The position numbers and the translations under genes are program-made. Shown here one piece after another: positions 21,801 to 31,776 of a stretch of 64,000 bases of DNA (its first letter is position 1; each line of letters starts with the position of its first letter). Source of the DNA: Trachythela sp. YZ-2020 (Eukaryota; Cnidaria; Anthozoa; Malacalcyonacea; Clavulariidae); contig JADLSH010000373.1 in the NCBI GenBank assembly GCA_016169945.1, positions 310,001 to 374,000 of the forward strand. Reading direction: 5' to 3'. The notes beneath the pieces were generated by a model. The model was given only the letters and a program-made list of their open reading frames with translations. It searched no databases and was not told where the DNA came from.

Positions 21801-22230
21801 CTAAAACAGACTTCTTGAAGAAATCGTTTTCATATCGAGGTGCTGCATCATGGAACAATCTTCCAAATGATGTTGCCAACAACTACAAAGAGCTCTCCAT
21901 AAGTAACTTCAAAACTTTAATCCACAACTATTTCACCAATTTGGAGAGAAATAGTGTATGACAACCACCTGTGGGGCGGATTCTGATCCGAAGGAGTAAT
22001 TTTTGGGTCTGGGAGGGTTAACATAACATACTATTTCTAGTTATATACGTGATTCATTCTAAGTTTTATATATAGTATTCACTGCATGGGCTTTCTTTTT
22101 TTATATAGTCAGTATGTATAATAGATTTTTCATATTTGTAAATATCCTAACGGCCCCTTGAAAAGCAGTTTAATCTGAAGGGCTACCGTTTTTAAATAAG
22201 ATGAATAATAATAATAATAATAATAGTAAA
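18900..22230 (+). mobile_element. CR1/L2-like LINE, copy C
   Basis: Near-complete EN-RT organisation with an acidic Asp-rich leader (near 18970-19060). The 3' hairpin (AACGG/CCGTT arms, 22149-22190) is followed by TTTAAATAAGATG and (AAT)n at 22203-22228. The coding region is split by many stops and frameshifts. Confidence 0.85.
19064..21961 (+). pseudogene. LINE C endonuclease-reverse transcriptase, decayed
   Basis: Seen in pieces. EN: GHLNIASLVKHKNEL, INETRLDDS and GGGVAIY (19064-19417); TGDFNCDML and THIDKP-like region (19472-19735); GISDHDLVY (19732 on). RT: GKAAGLDKITNKLL and YRPISVISAISKMLEK (20169-20810); DHKIL region near 20880 out of frame; [17 protein letters not shown] with catalytic FADD (20973-21161); C-terminal MQKRAARIITGSTYEVRS and ending SFSYRGAASWNNLPND (21398-21961). 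At least six frame breaks or stops. An old, inactive copy. Confidence 0.85.
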
Positions 22231-23780
22231 CAATTTTGTTCAAAGATCAATATTGATATTCTCCTAACATGTAATCACTGACGTCATTCGCAAGCTTTTC
22301 AATGTTTTCAACAACTACGCCTGAATTCTGACCGGCGAAGGAGCGAAAAACGTGCAACTCAACAAAAATTAGGGATTAAAAAGGCACAAAAACTGTTGAA
22401 AATTTTTCAAATATGGTGCACAATGATAGACAGATGATTGGTTTTTCGTTGTTCTGCTTCACTTTTGTCCTGGATTCGGTATAAAAGCGAAGGGTTTTTG
22501 TCAAGCTGCTTTGACGACATTGGCTGTCAAGTTGATTTTTCATCTTGAACCAAATATATCGGGCAGTTTTTGTTTGAAGGTACTGTTTGAATATTTTTTG
22601 TGTTTTTTGCTAATTCAGTGGTTGGTGGTTAAAAATTTTCTCAGACAAACTGTCAAGAAATGCATAAACATGTCGTATTTGTGTAGGTTTTTGTCGTTGC
22701 ATCTTGACAGCTTAAAAACTGTACACATAGTGTTATCTAAATCAATGCCAAAATGGTTAATTTTAATTTTTTGCACCTAGAACTGTGGATAAATTTGGTT
22801 TGGTTTGTGTTTAAATACAGTTTTTGTACCTTTAAATGACAAAATAGCACATATTTTCGCGTTTCTTGTCGCCGTTGAATGCGAACTTTCAAGCAAAAAA
22901 GTATATTTCAAACTCAGAAACAGCTACAAATCTTTATTCGCCGTTTATGGATCCCGTTGTTATTTGTTGGCTGGCTTTTTCCATCTCGTTTAGGTCTACT
23001 TTTCCTTGCTTTCTGACAGACTTTGGATTTAAAACTATTATAATTTTGTTCATATTGTATTGACAATTCCGAGGAAAATTTAACAAGCGAAGCCGGGACA
23101 AAGGGAGAAAAAATCAAAACGGTGGCCGTGCTTTATTGCGTCATAAAGCACGCGAGTTAGCCAATCAAATTGCTCGTTAGATACTACTTATAATATAATT
23201 CATGTTAGCGACTGCGGAGAAAGGAGCCTTCTCTCAGGCTGTCCAGCGGAAATATATTATTCAACTCTATGAAACTTCATATAAACTAAATTAGTAACAT
23301 TAGTAATTTTTGTAAATACTGCACTTAATATATATCGATAGGAATTGATGATACTAATCAATGTTAAGTTTTAGTTATTAAATAAACACATGGAAATGAA
23401 ATACTATATTCGCAACGTAAATCAGGCTTATTTTGGTAAGTTTAACACATATAAATGTAAATAGTAAATTCGTTTGAATATTAAACTATAATGTATAAAT
23501 GTATAACTATTGCCACATTGGAACATGCATCATATTGCATGATCACAGTTTTAATATATTCTGTACCCTTGGAATTTCCAAGATATTGACAAGGCATTCA
23601 TGCATTTGGAAATTCTCAAAATATAGGCTAGCAACCCCATGGGGTGCACTAAAACTTCTCGTTCCTACATTCCAGCCACAACCCTGATTTTTTAGATTTC
23701 CAATTGATTGTGGTTCCAGGCCTGAACTTAGTAATATGTATTAGTATGCAATTCAATTTAAAAATACATGTTATTATATC
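22231..23780. other. Non-coding stretch with one short hairpin
   Basis: Several ORFs of 60-90 codons have no recognisable domain. GTGCTTTA and TAAAGCAC flank an 8-base loop at about 23129-23152. Nothing else is supported. Confidence 0.4.
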
Positions 23781-24137
23781 AGGCCCGTAGCTGGCCCACT
23801 TTTTTTGGGGGGGGGGGCACGTTTCGATGTCTGTCCGCGTTCGTCAAAATATCTTACCTTTTCCGGCAGAAATTAATTATTTTCTTGTCGACGGGGGGGG
23901 GTTGGGAAATTTTTTTTCCGGAAATCACATACTATTGCGTTAGTAAGGTATTACTTAATAGTTTAAAGTTTATATATATAACAAATTCACTTTTTCAAAT
24001 AATATATATAACAAATTTACTTTTTCAAAATGAAAATTTACGTTACTGTTATTTGTGCTAGGGGGGGCACAGGGGGGGCACAATTTTCCGCTAGGGGGGC
24101 CTTGCCCCCCCCTGGGGACCCCCCAGCTACGGGCCTG
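23781..24137 (+). mobile_element. hAT-type MITE, copy 2
   Basis: A 357-bp relative of the element at 11833, with the same CAGGCCCGTAGCTGG / CCAGCTACGGGCCTG ends. It is flanked by perfect 8-bp duplications, tattatat at 23773-23780 and 24138-24145. Two copies in one window with clear duplications argue for a once-mobile hAT family. No coding capacity. Confidence 0.95.
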
Positions 24138-24470
24138 TATTATATACAGGTTTATGTTCTTCATTGTATTAATTCCAGCAATTTGGTGTTATAACCTTAA
24201 AATTAGTAATACGGCAAAATAACAAGCAAATTAATAATAAGTTTCAACTAGGTCTTGTTTACATGACAGTCTACCAGACCCCTGGGGGTGTGGGTGGGGC
24301 AGTGGTGCTCTTTCAAAATACATGTGCTATGCACTATTAATTATGTATTATTACTGTATTTTGCTTAAAGTGCTATACTTGCATATTTAATTACCATGTA
24401 TTTTTTCTTAAATCGCCTTAAATCGCCTTAAAACGCATTACCTAAAAGTTGTGTTTTTTCTTAAATCGCC

Positions 24471-24520
24471 TAAACTCGCCTTAACTCGCATTATCTCGCG
24501 GCGAGTTAAGGCGAGTTAAG
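24471..24520. repeat. Hairpin of CGCCTTAACTCGC repeats
   Basis: The left arm TAAACTCGCCTTAACTCGC pairs with GGCGAGTTAAGGCGAGTTA on the right (about 17 of 18). Upstream (24410-24470) are further CGCCTTAAA copies. Part of a small inverted-repeat element whose limits are unclear. The rest of 24146-24640 holds nothing I recognise. Confidence 0.6.
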
Positions 24521-24639
24521 ATCCCAGAGCAGGCCTTCAAAAAATCACATTACATACTTTATTTCGACTTTTAAAAAATCTTTTAACACTATGTGTGACA
24601 ACCTGTTTTCCTGGATGTAGCTATTAAGAATGAAGCTTA

Positions 24640-25005
24640 ATAAGTTATTACATACATACATACATACATACAAACTTTATTTTGGCACGCTGACCTCAAC
24701 AACTAAAAAAGCTGGTTTCCATAAGGGGCGTGGTCAGACAATACATGCAAAAATATACAAACTGTCAAAGAGAGAAAGGGGAAAATATATATCGCTAATA
24801 GCCCGATTGACAAGCCAGTTTCAATTCATTGTTTGATTTATAATTGTTTTAAAACAATTTAAATATTGTGCAATTTTTGCCTCATATGGCAGACTATTCC
24901 AAGGTGTAGCACCATTATAAAGGAAGCACCTTTTTCCGAATTCTAAATCGGTTTCTCTATTTCTGAGATCGTAAGTTATATCCATTTCATTGTTTAATCG
25001 AAACG
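24640..25005 (-). mobile_element. CR1/L2-like LINE, copy D, 3' part
   Basis: Minus strand. From 25005 down it encodes the RT C-terminal tail (DITYDLRNRETDLEFGKRC, GATPWNSLPYEAK, stop at about 24821). Then follow a hairpin (GACCACGCCCC ... GGTCAGCGTGCC), AAAATAAAG and a (TATG)n tail at 24650-24672. It is interrupted at 25005/25006 by a 3.2-kb TIR element and resumes at 28212. Confidence 0.85.
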
Positions 25006-25894
25006 CAACCTCGTCCCCAGGGTCTTGATGGTGACCGCGGTGAACGGACAAGACCCTGGACTAAGATCCAAGATTCAAGATTCTTGGACAAGATCCAAGA
25101 TTCTTGGACATTTATCGCATGCGCAATAGCGGCAACACATATGTTGCTGACTGGAATCAGCGCCCGCACATACGATTTTCTTGGTATTGTTCTTTTAATG
25201 TTTTGTTATATTATTTATCTATTTCTCAAAGTTTGAACAAATTTTACGAAAACATATTTAATAAGTCGGTTGAATATACATGTCCACCTTCGATTCTTCA
25301 CCATTTATCATCATATATTATCAATTTTTCGAAGTATGGCGCTCATACTTGTTCTGTTGGCTATCGACTGTCGAGGTGAATAATACAACTAGTACACTGT
25401 ACATGAAGGTGACCAATTTTGGCGGAACATTTTTAAATGCTTTGGAATGCATTTTTAAATGCTATTCAAGTGTTGCAATTATATGATTGGAAACAGCTAC
25501 CGAAATCTAATGGGTCCAGTAATGCATTCCCAAGCCGGTATTTATTTTATAAGATGACTTCAGTTCAGTATTATTTTCACATGCTACAAGACTCGATCAG
25601 TCGTGTGTTCTATATTTTCTGAGCAAAATTTTATTCTGTTTTCCATATGCAGCTCAATTGCTATTTTCATTCTCTGTTTTGATGCATACTTTGGAGTGAT
25701 ATCTGTTTCTGTTATTCAAATACTGTAGTCACTACTCACCAAGTTAAATATGTTACAACAACAACAACTCTTGATAATTATATTTTTAAGGAATCAATGT
25801 GTAATGGAAGGTGACATGCTGATCATCACAACCATCACGACCTATGTGATGTACTCTTATCATAGATTTGCCATTACCAGCTCATTCGTATACA

Positions 25895-26050
25895 GTCCAA
25901 CCCCTCTAATATGGACAATATAGGAACACAGCAAAGTGTTTGCATTAGGTGTCCTTTTCATAGAGGGTTTTTTGAAATTTAATATATTTTACTTCTGGAT
26001 ATTGAAAACTGTCCATATTATAGAGAGGTGTCCATGTTGGAGAGGTGCCC
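25895..26050. repeat. Decayed inverted repeat (AATATGGACA type)
   Basis: CAACCCCTCTAATATGGACA (about 25898) is mirrored by TGTCCATATTATAGAGAGGTG-like sequence near 26010-26030. The pattern resembles the ends of Tc1/mariner-pogo-type MITEs, but the right end and target site are not clear. Confidence 0.4.
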
Positions 26051-27304
26051 ATAAGGATAGGCTAAGCTGTGTTCTTTCCTCCTGACTGCACATTTTGGGT
26101 ACTTGAATACTAGTAACCACATTATATGTTCCAAGAGCCATCAACAATTGAAAATAGTATGTAACTATATTATATATCTATTTAGAACAATTACAAGACT
26201 TACAATATACAGAATAATACTCATTTTAACATGACAATGAAAGTAACAGGGATATGTGATGTAAATACCAAACTATATTATCATTAATAGAAATATACAA
26301 TATGAATCTTAAACTATAATTTTTACCATAAATTGTAAATATTTTATTGAAGAAACAAATAAATGAAACTCAAAACATCCATGATGAAAGAGAGGCAAGC
26401 AAAGTTGGGGGCACTTAGCTGGTTAGCTGACTGAATACAGAGATCAAAATCTCCCAACATTTCCCAACATTATAAGAAAAGCAAACTTATGCTGTGATTT
26501 ATCTGTCTTGCACCTTAGCTCTGAAACAAGAAGGGTGTATTGGTGAACAAATGCATATACCTCAGCATTAGCAAGCTAGGATACTTGGTCAGCTATTGAC
26601 TTTTAATACTAGTAAGCTAACCAGTATTAGCCATAAATAATTGGGTTGACCAGAGTATCTGCTCAGGTTTCTGGTAATCCATTAGTCTCAATGTTCCCTA
26701 CTTTGTTATTTCCCTTGGTCTGAACCCAGATCATTTTTCTTGTCAAGGGGAAATTGTTGGACAATAATGATTAGTGGTTACTGAAGTTTTGTTTGGTTTA
26801 CTTGTAGAATATATCTAGGTTGGAGGCCCACGTGGTACTGATGGTAGAACCTACCATGGCAAAAAAAGCTAGATATTCACACTAAACATGAGCTTGCTTT
26901 CATTCATTCATGAGTTGCACATTACATGTTAATAGATACTCAGTTCAAATATAAACTATGTTGTAAAAGACTAAATTCCTAAATTTTAATGTTCATGCCA
27001 GTTCCTGTGTTCAAGCTTGCTTTTTCTCAGGCCCATGTTAACAACATCTGAAATAGAAATGCCACAAACAATATTAGATGAGTAGTGCTTTAACACAACA
27101 ATAACTAAGGAAAACATGCTATTATTGACCTTCAGACCTTCAATCAAACAACAGATTGTAAATATAAGATACAAGAGTATATACTATTTATATTATTTAC
27201 AATCTGTTGATTGTACATGTAAACAAGATCAAGATGTACATTTCCTAACATCAAGATGTTGATTTTATACATGATTATTATACGAGATATTATCTCTGCT
27301 ATTA

Positions 27305-27747
27305 TGCATCAGTCAATTCTAGCATTGCCCATGCATCCCCCCCCAGGCATTTGCAAACTTTCTTTGCCGAAGGGCCAGGCATTAGTACTTGCAAAATATC
27401 CCCGGGGCCGGGCATTTGTTCACCAGAAATGATTGTGGTTTCTGCAGCAGCTGCAACGAACGTGTGCGCTGCCATGAATATGGATGAAAGTATTTATGTC
27501 GTATACACAAACAAAATTCATCATTGAATTAAGAATGTAAAACTTTATCTCATGATATTCTGATGAAATCTATGTGTTGGCGTGCCCTGGGGCTGGGCAT
27601 TTGTAATCATTTCTTTGCCCAGGGGTGGGGCATTGTTGCCCTTTTTCTGCCCAGCCCCAGGGAATTGTACAGTTGTACGCTTAGAGAAAAGATAAGTGCA
27701 AATGCCTGGGACCGGGAGGATGGGCAATGCTAGAATTGACTGATGCA
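27305..27747. mobile_element. TGCA-ended TIR element, copy 1 (nested)
   Basis: About 443 bp with inverted ends TGCATCAGTCAATTCTAGC (27305 on; mirrored up to 27747). Just inside both ends lie CATTGCCCAT and CAGGCATTTGC blocks, also inverted. Flanking triplets are TTA and TGA, an imperfect TWA-type duplication. No ORF of note. Related in end sequence to the elements at 43399 and 48955. Confidence 0.7.
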
Positions 27748-28211
27748 TGAGGCGATAACTTTTCTAAGTTGGTCTTTCAAAATGGTCTTTAATTGTGAAT
27801 GTTTGCTTTCATTGCAAAATGTTGTCGATATTTTTATTGACTTTTCTCAAGCAGTGATTCAAAAATCCGGTCAATATATACGTAAATTACGATAACTAAA
27901 CAGCAAATTAGAAGCCACATAACCTAAACAATCAAATTCGCTGCACATGTTACAGAATTATCGATCCATACCTGTGAAAATACGCGACTTTGCATGAGAA
28001 AATCAGAAAATACGAGTTTTAAAAAACTCCAACAATTATAATCATCCGGTCGACGAAAAATTCCATTGCCGGAAGTCTGCAGAGCATTTCAAGATGGCAA
28101 CCAATCACCGTGCTCTAGAAAATTGACCAATGAGATGGCCGATGTTTGCCAAGTTTTCCAGGGTCTTGTCCGTTCACCACGGTCACCATCAAGACCCTGG
28201 GGACGAGGTTG

Positions 28212-28383
28212 ATCGAAACGACTGTCTCAGGTTGTGTGTGGTGTGGCCGTTTAGGATTTTAAAAATTAAGATTGATTATAAATAATTGCGTCTTGCCTCT
28301 AGGGGTTTCCAGTTAAGGTTTTCAAGCAGATCAACGGATCGAACATCGTAGGTTGCCCCAGAAATTACCCTTGCGGCGCGGTT
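28212..28383 (-). mobile_element. LINE copy D, 5' part of the preserved fragment
   Basis: Minus strand. Encodes the RT C-terminal motif QNRAARVISGATYDVRSVDL, then NWKPLEARRNYL, one in-frame stop, then FKILNGHTTHNLRQSFR, which joins across the insertion to the 24.8-25.0 kb part. It ends at 28383 against GC-rich sequence related to the hAT element at 46785. Confidence 0.8.
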
Positions 28384-28500
28384 TTGATGGGCCGTCGCTA
28401 GGGGGGGGGTGTTACACCCCCCTGAAAAATGTTTGTCGGCCAATTCCAATTGTTTGTCGGCGAATTCCAAATCATGTCGGCAAATTTGGGTTTTTTATGA
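28384..28500. repeat. hAT-related end fragment
   Basis: GGGCCGTCGCTAGGG, a G9 run, then GTTACACCCCCCTGAAAA resembles the left part of the hAT element at 46785 (GGGGTATGACACCCC). Three GTCGGC(C/G/A)AATT units follow. One end only; no duplication seen. Confidence 0.4.
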
Positions 28501-29088
28501 CTTCCCCACCTGTCACGCTTGTCGAACACGATAATACACTCAAGATTTTGGTTCATTTCATTGTGGAAACATTTCATAGGAGACTTTTATTCACTTCTGC
28601 TTCAATTGGAACATTTAATCCTATCGTATGTGAGATTGAAGAGACAACACAAATCCTTATTGGAAATCATGCCGCCCACTGCTATTTCGGTAATATACAA
28701 AATTCCGTCGAGGCGACAACAACATCGATGGATAACGATTTTGACCCGATTACTGCATTTGATCTTTCAAAGAAGGGAGTCGACAAAATCATGCAGCTTA
28801 ATATCAGATCAATCAAGACCAAATTTGATCAGATTAAACTGCTTTTATACAAACAATCTATCGGCATTTTGGCTCTTACCGAGACCTGGTTAGATGACTC
28901 GTGGTCAGACAATGAGTTTATTATTACGGGGTATAATGCCTTTCGGAAAGATCGTAAATCGACTACCGTTGGCGGTGGAGTTATGACATATTTTCACAAT
29001 TCCCTGCTTGTAGAAAGGAGACATGATTTGGAATCAAAACATATTGAGCAAATTTGTTTAGAACTTAAAAACAATGGCTGTGCTTCAA

Positions 29089-29323
29089 CCACAGAATAGG
29101 AAATGACCAGAAAGGCCACTCAGCAGTGCAACGTGACACCCTATTTTTATGCAGTTATCTGGCCAGAATAATGGCGGACCAGCCAGTTCAGCGTGTTTAT
29201 TGGTCAGAAAATGCAATTGACTGGCTAGAATAATGGTAATGAACATGCGTAATGCGACATGCGCAGCGTCAAAAACTTCAAAGGTTCGGCCTCAAGTGGC
29301 CCTTCTAGTCATTTCCTATTCTA
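29089..29323 (+). mobile_element. 235-bp hAT-like MITE in LINE E
   Basis: Inverted ends around AGAATAGGAAATGACCAGAA (29092 on) and its mirror ending at 29323, with perfect 8-bp duplications tgcttcaa at 29081-29088 and 29324-29331. Without it the EN frame reads CASMFFSCI, a normal family sequence. Confidence 0.85.
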
Positions 29324-29348
29324 TGCTTCAATGTTTTTCTCGTGTATA

Positions 29349-29827
29349 CAGGGTGTCCCAAAAAAAGTCCCCCTTTAGAAATCACTCTTGTGTGTTATTA
29401 TACCTTTGGGAATTGAATTGAATTGTACATGAACGGCACATACAGAATCGTGCAAAAGAGTTGTGGCTGCTGAATGCAATAAAAGATTTTTTGAACACAT
29501 GCACAATGTTCATCCTGGGGCTGAAGCTGGTTATTTTCCGACGTAAGATGTGGTCTTAATCAATTGTTTTTAATTATATATATAATTTACTATATATAAT
29601 TTACAACTTCCCTTCGTCCAAATAATTTAACGCGACGTGTAAGTTGTTACGACAAATACTCGTTGTTCCGTAGTCAGTTGAACCATTCTTACTCGAACTG
29701 ACGGTAAGATGAATTTGTAATTTGACATTTTTGTGTTGCTGTTCGTTTTAGAAGCTATTTTAAATTCCCAGAGGTATAAGAACGCACGTTTAACAACAAA
29801 GGAGGGGGCTTTTTTGGGGACACCCTG
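29349..29827 (+). mobile_element. 479-bp mariner-type MITE in LINE E
   Basis: Ends CAGGGTGTCCC and GGGACACCCTG with TA on both sides (29347-29348, 29828-29829), typical of Tc1/mariner. Inverted homology extends inward (AAAAAAGTCCCCC / GGGGGCTTTTTTGGGG). Without it and one TA the EN frame reads SCIYRQPNTD. No transposase. Confidence 0.9.
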
Positions 29828-30629
29828 TATATCGCCAACCTAACACTGATGTTTCTTTCTTTTATTATCTTTCTAAAAGCGTGACTCTATTGTTTGTTAA
29901 ATGATGCATCAAGTGATTCAAAGAAATTAATTCGTTTAATGGAAAATCAGTTTTCGGTCTCAGTGATCACAATCCCACCATTCTGATACGTAAACAAAAT
30001 GCAAATCTGAAAGTGACTAAACAAAGCCATTATACAATTACATATAGGCCCCTCAAGAATGTTGATGTAAATAAACTAATTAACGATTTAAATGAACTTC
30101 CATGGAGCATCCTTGACACATTTGAAAATAACCCTGATGAAATGATGTCAACATGGCAAACGCTTGTACTTCAAACAGTAGATCAACATGCTCCTATCAA
30201 ATCGCTCAGAGTAAAATCGATGAAGAAACCACCATGGCTCTCGGGTGCAATTCTTACTGCAATTAAAGAACGAGGTGAATTGAATAAAGGGCTACTGAGG
30301 GAACTGGTGCAAAAAGAACTTTTTAAAGCAGCTAGAAATAAAGTTGTGCGACTCGTCGAAAAAGCCAATTATTGATGAAATTGATAAAAACAAATCAAAT
30401 TCAAGAGTCCTCTGGAAAACTCTAAAGAGCATTTTCCCGACAAAAGCAAAATAAATAAGCAAAGTTATTACATTGGGAAAAAACGGAATAAGGTATACTT
30501 CCGCAGAAGATATATCAAATTTATTCAACGAACACTTCGTTTCCATTGCTGACAACATCATTGATCATAGTAATCCTGCTGATCCTGATTTAAATATTTT
30601 GAAGGAGTTCATAGGACTTAAACATTAAA

Positions 30630-30995
30630 CCATTGTTTGAATATTGCTGCACTGTCTGGAGCAATTGCAGTCAAAGCAATATGAACGACCTGTTTAAGTT
30701 GCAGAAACGCTGAGCTCGATTAATCTTGGATAGTCCATATGAAGCAAGGTCGTTTGAAAATGAATAAATGAATAAATTAATGAATAAATTAGATTTTTTT
30801 CGTTTTAACCATAAATACAAAATTAGGTCTAAAACTGATTCTTTGAGAAGAACGTTTTTTTATTCAACGATTAATATATGGAACACACTGGGATCAGTAC
30901 GAGAGGAACCGTTTCGCGTAATGAAATCTAAACTAGCTAAAGATTTCTTTTTAAAATATACTGTTGACAACTTTAGGGTTTATAGATTATACTGA
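30630..30995 (+). pseudogene. LINE E RT C-terminal tail
   Basis: KPLFEYCCTVWSNCS, LFKLQKR-stop-ARLILDSPYEARS, then after a frame change FRFNHKYKIRSKTDSLRRTF and IWNTLGSVREE with a stop at about 30995. This is the usual end of CR1/L2-type RT proteins. Confidence 0.8.
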
Positions 30996-31171
30996 ACGTT
31001 TTAAACTTTTTATACCATATATTCTTAGAAATCATAGTCATGTAATTATTATCTAGCATTAATGTAAATATTGATAGTCATAATTTTAAGTAGAGGGCCA
31101 CCAGAGAGAATACAAAACTTTTGTAATTGGTGTTACCCTCTTTAAATAAAGTTGATTTGATTTGATTTGAT

Positions 31172-31776
31172 CTGACCCAGATCTTGAAATATAAACGTGT
31201 ATTAAGCCACTGAGAATTCTTCAGTGATTTGCGAAAATCCTTCAAATCAGTGACACACTATAGTACACTATAGATTGTAGCAAATACTCCACATGTTGTC
31301 TTGATATATCATGGTTTTAAAACATGTTTTATTCGCATATTATCTTTTGCTGACATTTTGATTTAGTACAAATCTGTTTACAAATGATGACCGCCGTCTT
31401 GAAAGCATTTTCTCCCAGGCGCTTCCCGTCGAATTTTCCATCCCCCCCCCCTTTGTGAAGCAATCGGGACTCCCCACTGAGGTTGTGAGCCTTCTAAGCT
31501 TTCAAATTATATATTTTTTTACTCTGAACCCCCGCCGCGGTAGTATATGAGATACAATGTTTTCGCCCACTTCCTTTAAAGGAATTTTGAAAAGAGTGTC
31601 GTCAAGCACATCCAACATAAACATCCTGTTTCCTGCTTTCTACTTTTCTACACGAATATAGAATACTTAGGACAACATTTTTAAGTCGAATGTAGTTAAT
31701 GAAGTGACTTGTCCCGGCTGTTCTGAAACTTACATCGAGAAATTAATTGCTAAAGTGACGGTTATTTATCAGGAAT
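31172..31776. other. Upstream region of the membrane-protein gene
   Basis: No ORF or mobile element recognised. It should hold the promoter and 5' UTR of the gene at 31777, but no clear core promoter element can be assigned. A C-run lies near 31441. Confidence 0.4.

Larger units (their letters stand above)
25006..28211. mobile_element. 3.2-kb TIR element with 54-bp ends, inserted in LINE D
   Basis: The ends are 54-bp inverted repeats (25006-25059 and 28158-28211) with one mismatch, starting CAACCTCGTCCCCAGGG. A 9-bp direct repeat, atcgaaacg, flanks it at 24997-25005 and 28212-28220. Each end contains its own 11-bp inverted repeat (CCAGGGTCTTG / CAAGACCCTGG). Removing the element and one 9-mer gives back an open LINE RT frame (SFR-LNNEMDITYD). 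No transposase is visible inside, so it is non-autonomous. Long TIRs with a 9-bp duplication suggest a Mutator-like family; P-type is the alternative. Apart from the nested repeat at 27305 and a decayed palindrome near 25895-26050, the interior is featureless. Confidence 0.9.
28501..30375 (+). pseudogene. LINE E endonuclease and linker
   Basis: The EN start is at 28780-29088: KIMQLNIRSIKTKFDQ (catalytic Asn), ALTETWLDDS (Glu), GGGVMTYFHNS. After two insertions the frame resumes as SCIYRQPNTD. A deletion or break then follows near 29860-29950, and GLSDHNPTIL (catalytic Asp-His) leads into the linker 30013-30375 (HAPIKSLRVK, PPWLSGAI). The upstream ATG at 28353 belongs to unrelated repeat sequence, so no start is proposed. 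Confidence 0.75.
28500..31171 (+). mobile_element. CR1/L2-like LINE, copy E, RT core deleted, two nested insertions
   Basis: Endonuclease and linker are followed directly by the RT C-terminal tail: the sequence passes from NILKEFIGLKH (about 30625) to KPLFEYCCTVW (about 30631), so the whole RT palm is missing. Nested inside are a 235-bp and a 479-bp DNA element. The 3' end has a strong hairpin (AGAGGG/CCCTCT, CACCA/TGGTG, TACAAAA/TTTTGTA; 31092-31142), then TTTAAATAAAG and (TTGAT)n to about 31171. Confidence 0.85.
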
